From NCBI GenBank assembly GCA_028532985.1, contig JANCIK010000006.1:1240001-1304000 (forward strand): 64,000 nucleotides of DNA, given 5' to 3'. Position numbers and translations under genes: made by a program. This DNA is from Stropharia rugosoannulata (taxonomy: Eukaryota; Basidiomycota; Agaricomycetes; Agaricales; Strophariaceae). The notes below the pieces were generated by a model. The model saw only the letters and a list, made by a program, of their open reading frames with translations. It was not told where the DNA came from and searched no databases. Below are positions 60,449 through 64,000 of the stretch, one piece after another (within the stretch, counting starts at the first letter, position 1; each line of letters starts with the position of its first letter).

Positions 60449-61486
60449 ATGAAACATATCGTCAGCTCAAGATACAGGAGGCTCCCTTCTACCTCTCCAC
60501 TGGCCCAATTTCTTTCTCAGCACGACGATGAAAGGCGTATCGGCTTCATTACTCGTCTGGACCGTTCCCCAGTCTCGTCAAAGATGTGTGTTGGATCCTA
60601 TTTTTCCCAGCCTTTTCAACGATTGTTGACGGGTCTTACTCAGTGCGACATTTCTAGCTGCCCTCGCGGTGAACATAATCATTCTACTCTTCATAATCTG
60701 CGTTATTATGCTGTCGTTTCTGCGTGATTTCGTGAACATGGAACCACTCTCTTACTACTCCAAGTTGTTGGTCTGGGCTATTCAAAACGTCACTGTAACT
60801 GCGGCCATCATTATCCTACTACGGTCGACATCCGTTCCTTTCTTCTTTGGCGAATGTCGTCTTCGAATGCTCCATGGATTCCGTCCGTCTGAGCTAATCA
60901 TCCGGAAATCACCTCCCCGCATATCTCTTGACAGTTTCAGTCAGTCCCGAAAGAGCTACACGGCGGAGCTTCAGCAAGTCGAACACCAGTGGCGTGCAGC
61001 CATACGCGCCGTAAACCCGAGGCTTCTTTATTCCACTACCAGTGCTATGCTTTCTTCTGATTACTGGACCCTCGAATACTGCGCAGTTCTGGATGCATTG
61101 CGTCGGATCTCAGCCGGGGAATTCAACGAGGAGGATTTTGAATTCTCTGTTTGGAAACAGGCCTCTGACAGCTCCTGGACGTCTTGTGAGCTTTGGAAAA
61201 TGCATGAAATCATGTCTAGTCAGCAGGAAGTTGTTATGTTCAAGGTCTGTTATAAGTGCTATGTTAGCAAACATATTAGCTGATTAGCAGTTGACTCTAG
61301 GGCATCCTGGCGCAGTCCGGTAAAGGAGATCTACTTGAAATATGGGAAAACATGAGACTTTTCGACAAGGACGCGAAGCAGGAGATAACGCCGCAGGCCT
61401 ATCAATCCATGGTGGCCAAGTTTGCCCAAAGCGGACTTGACTACGAGTCCGTTTGGATTCAAATATCCGACCGTACAGGATCATGA
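60449..61486 (+). CDS. Uncharacterised two-TM membrane protein, 303 aa
   Basis: Exons 60449-60587, 60658-61244 and 61301-61486 give 303 residues with all phases consistent. The N-terminus is cytosol-like and Arg-rich (about 45 residues). Two hydrophobic segments follow: VNIIILLFIICVIMLSF (about 50-67) and LLVWAIQNVTVTAAIIILL (about 80-100). The remaining 200 residues are soluble, with RLRMLHGFRPSELIIRK just after the second segment and a Trp/Glu-rich C-terminal half. I recognise no domain; it could be a conserved basidiomycete family of unknown role, perhaps in an internal membrane. The first intron uses GTGTTG; an alternative donor two bases upstream breaks the frame. A broken copy of its 3' part lies 4 kb upstream, beyond the FunK1 gene. 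The FunK1 start is 280 bp away, divergent. Confidence 0.6.
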
Positions 61487-62149
61487 TAACAAATGTTCTA
61501 GTAATGTTTCAATACCCACCTTGCATAGCAGGCTGACAGCAGGACCATCCTGTCGGGTGCTATCACATCATGGTTGATAGTATTTCTATCCTTTTCCATC
61601 CTTCTCCCAGTCACGACATAGTTCATATTCTAAGAATATATACATACTGTATTTTTTTAGATGCGCCAAGTAGCATCTTATATGTAGAAACAATAGGTTA
61701 CGCAAACTTGAGAGATCTGTACAATTGCAAATTTACAAAGCTTTTATCTACTGCAATATAAGCGAGATTGACGAATTGTTATGATGCCCTTTGTTTTCCG
61801 TTGCCAGTGCGTATCCAACTCATTACTTGTGAGGTTATTCTTGTATCGTCTTCCTTTCCCTTCACTGTATAATGTCGCTTGAGCTTAAGTGGCAGATCAG
61901 AAGCATGGATGATGAAACAAAGCAAAGGTTCACGCGCTCATAAAGCTCGCCGCCCGGATAAAATGACTCAAGTCGGAACTCCCATCTCGAGCTTAGAGTC
62001 TGAGTACGGCCCTGTTCAGACTACACGCTCTAGCTGGAAGTCCCCTCTTATCCTTACCAAACCCTTACCGTGTCTTGTCCCGATCGACTTTCTTTTCAAT
62101 AATACTCGCCCTTTCGACACCCGCTCGAGCACACTAATTTTTACATTTC
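61487..62149. other. Intergenic region
   Basis: About 660 bp between the membrane protein stop and the CCCH gene start, AT-rich around 61600-61780. Small frames only. The 3' half is probably the promoter and 5' UTR of the CCCH gene (a pyrimidine-rich tract near 61850 and 62040). Confidence 0.5.
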
Positions 62150-64000
62150 ATGTCTAGCAAGGCGCTTCCGTGCCGGTACTTCCTCAAAGGCGATTGCCAG
62201 AAAGGCGACTCATGCGAGCGCAGTCACTCCCGCCTCGCCGCGAAGAACGCCAATGTGTGCTTGTTCTACTTGGCTGGCCACTGTGCATTCGGCTCCTCGT
62301 GCAAAAAGTCGCACGTCGGGAAGCCCTCGTCGTCCAGTGCCTCTAGTTCGAGCGAGGCCCCCGATCCGCAGCGCCGCGTGCGCACTATCAAGAAGAAGCC
62401 TGTCACTAGTACCCGCGAGAAAGGCAAAGAGAAGGCTCCAGATGTCGCAGGCGACGCGCTGGAGCAGGCTGCAGACGAAGCACCGGAGCCGGTCACTGGT
62501 CCGTCTGAGAACCACATGCCATGCTCGTTCTTCCAGATCGTGGGCACCTGCGCGAACGGCGACAACTGCCAGTTCCCGCACATCTTGAAACCAGTCGGCC
62601 GCGCTTCCGGCAGTGGAGGGGTTTCTGGTGAGTCAGGTCGGGCTTCTCCTCGAGCATTAAATAGCATGGAGGCCGAAGTAGACGCTGACGCAGGTCATTC
62701 TTGTCCAGCTATGCCAACGGACTCGTCCCGATCCAAGATGAGCAGATCGAAGCCCTCTACGGACGCCGAGGCATCCTCCGAGAACGAGTCGGACTCCGGC
62801 GTCGCAGACCTTGGCGACGAGCAGGCTCAGATCGATGCAGCTTTTGCCGCTGCTGAGTGGTCCGATGAATCTCAAGGCCGTGGCAGACAGAAGGAGGAAT
62901 GGCCTGAATCTTGCTCGAGCGATTCCGACCACAACCAGCCACAGACGCCGTCTGAGGATAGAGTTGATATGGCTGCAGGTAGTGGGCCATTTGCAGACAA
63001 CGATCATATCGACGCTCTATCTGAGGGCGGCGCTGGGCGCGCTGACCAAGGTGCTGATGACCGCGAGCAGGTCGTGCTCACTGAGGCAGAGGCTGAGGAT
63101 GACATGGGTGACTTCTATGCCTCGGGACCTAGCCCCGATGGAGATGAAGGGGCTGCCTTAACAAACGAGCAAAAGAGCCAACAGCCTGTTGATATTGAAG
63201 ACGAACACTTCGCTGACCACGATCAACACGACCTTTCTGAGGAACCGTGCCCAGAACACCAGACTATCAACGATGAAGAGCAAGACCCCAATGATCTCGA
63301 TACTGACCCTTACGTTGAAGAAGAGCAGGACCAGCCTTTAAACAACGAAAATGAGTATTCCGACAAGCAGAGCATGTTTGGCGATAATTGGGACGAGCCA
63401 AAGCCCTCCAGTACTCAGGCGTCTTTTGCACCGTCTCCGCTGCGATTCGATCGCAAATTTCAGGACAGCTATACAAGTTCGCCACTTTCAACAGGGGCAT
63501 TTGTCACCGGTTCTCCCATTCGCCCTCAAAGCGCGCCTCAATACACTCCGCACTGGAGTCAGTATGCTGACCCTACTGCCAACTCCCTCGTCCCTTTCTG
63601 CAAGACTTACGCCCAAGGAGCCTGTTCAGCGGGTGCATCCTGTCGTTTCCGACATGCACTGACGCCCGCAGAATATACTATGCTATTCCACGAACAGCAG
63701 CCAAACCTGTTAACATTGGATGCTCAAATCGTTCCGTCTACATCTGTACCTCCTCCTCTCCCTGTGCCTGTCTCTGCCCCAACTGTCTTGACTATGCCTC
63801 CGGCAGTACAGCAGGCAGTCGTTGTTCCATATTACGCACCAACCGTCATGCAGGCTGTGCCTGTGGGTGTTGTGCCTAGTGTCGCGGCGCCTGCGCAGGC
63901 CAAAACTACATCAGCCTTTGAACAAGAATGCAAATTCTATCCCATTGGTGCATGTCGCAACGGCGACCGCTGCCCGTACAAACATACGCAGCATCCTCCT
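62150..64000 (+). CDS. CCCH zinc-finger protein (cut by window end)
   Basis: Starts MSSKALPCRYF and stays open for 617 codons to the window end, so it is 3' truncated here. Five CCCH fingers are visible: four C-x7-C-x5-C-x3-H (CRYFLKGDC.., CLFYLAGHC.., CKTYAQGAC.., CKFYPIGAC..) and one C-x8 form (CSFFQIVGTC..). Three are grouped near the N-terminus (about residues 8-145) and two near residues 485-617, separated by an acidic, Glu/Asp-rich region of about 300 residues. The grouping resembles makorin/ZC3H-type RNA-binding proteins and post-transcriptional regulators; any RING domain would lie beyond the window. A GTGAGT at about 62626 could start a small intron, but the frame stays open without splicing. 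Confidence 0.85.
   Translation, partial: MSSKALPCRYFLKGDCQKGDSCERSHSRLAAKNANVCLFYLAGHCAFGSSCKKSHVGKPSSSSASSSSEAPDPQRRVRTIKKKPVTSTREKGKEKAPDVAGDALEQAADEAPEPVTGPSENHMPCSFFQIVGTCANGDNCQFPHILKPVGRASGSGGVSGESGRASPRALNSMEAEVDADAGHSCPAMPTDSSRSKMSRSKPSTDAEASSENESDSGVADLGDEQAQIDAAFAAAEWSDESQGRGRQKEEWPESCSSDSDHNQPQTPSEDRVDMAAGSGPFADNDHIDALSEGGAGRADQGADDREQVVLTEAEAEDDMGDFYASGPSPDGDEGAALTNEQKSQQPVDIEDEHFADHDQHDLSEEPCPEHQTINDEEQDPNDLDTDPYVEEEQDQPLNNENEYSDKQSMFGDNWDEPKPSSTQASFAPSPLRFDRKFQDSYTSSPLSTGAFVTGSPIRPQSAPQYTPHWSQYADPTANSLVPFCKTYAQGACSAGASCRFRHALTPAEYTMLFHEQQPNLLTLDAQIVPSTSVPPPLPVPVSAPTVLTMPPAVQQAVVVPYYAPTVMQAVPVGVVPSVAAPAQAKTTSAFEQECKFYPIGACRNGDRCPYKHTQHPP

Noticed and set aside
1..64000. tRNA, rRNA, CRISPR array or prokaryotic operon signals
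   Set aside because: No cloverleaf with a GGTTCGA-type T arm, no rRNA-like sequence and no direct-repeat/spacer array was found; the DNA is clearly eukaryotic.

Overview
This is eukaryotic DNA, almost certainly from a mushroom-type basidiomycete (Agaricomycetes). Genes are cut by many short GT-AG introns (about 40-120 bp, often with CTAAC/CTGAC-like branch sites). The lineage markers are a Plavaka-type transposase, a FunK1-type fungal kinase and several Agaricomycete-only 'hypothetical' families. Functions were assigned by reading translations and splice sites by eye; no database search was run.

Layout. Bases 1 to about 29,500 form an accessory, repeat-rich compartment. On the minus strand it holds a partial unknown gene (178-577), a DUF6698-like gene (1376-2847), a 296-aa unknown (4453-5539) and an 868-aa unknown with a GC-AG intron (9318-11986). 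On the plus strand it holds a 512-aa unknown (6965-8728), a 255-aa protein with two zinc-knuckle-like clusters (12906-13797) and the C-terminal part of a 2OG-dioxygenase-like protein (about 14981-15710). A compound minisatellite follows (about 15756-18440), which twice carries what looks like the 3' end of the dioxygenase-like gene. Then come a decayed gene (18463-19070) and a ten-exon Plavaka transposase with a single frameshift (19569-23734). From 23,735 to 28,820 no gene is convincing.

From about 29,600 onward the window is gene-dense and conserved: an 86-aa four-exon gene (29607-30035); an AXL2-like bud-site/cadherin-fold membrane protein (31484-34458); dynein light chain LC8 (34789-35233, minus); a Gin4/Hsl1/Nim1-type kinase (37819-40270, minus); DNA ligase IV (40730-45206, plus) divergent from the kinase; a forkhead transcription factor (45665-48589); SF3B1 (49927-53509); AP-1 gamma-adaptin (53717-56991, minus, convergent with SF3B1); a FunK1-type kinase with a frameshift and a lost catalytic Asp (57563-60169, minus); an uncharacterised two-TM protein (60449-61486) with a broken partial copy at 57095-57290; and a five-finger CCCH zinc-finger protein cut by the window end (62150 onward).

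The conserved genes do not form one pathway. They cover polarity and cell-cycle kinase signalling (AXL2-like, Gin4/Hsl1-like), microtubule motors (LC8), non-homologous end joining (LIG4), splicing (SF3B1), clathrin traffic (AP-1) and RNA binding (CCCH). I found no gene set that clearly forms a new biological system. The best unexplained material is the gene-linked compound minisatellite, the duplicated fragments flanking the FunK1 gene, the unusual AXL2 tail domain, and the lineage-restricted unknown genes in the first 16 kb.
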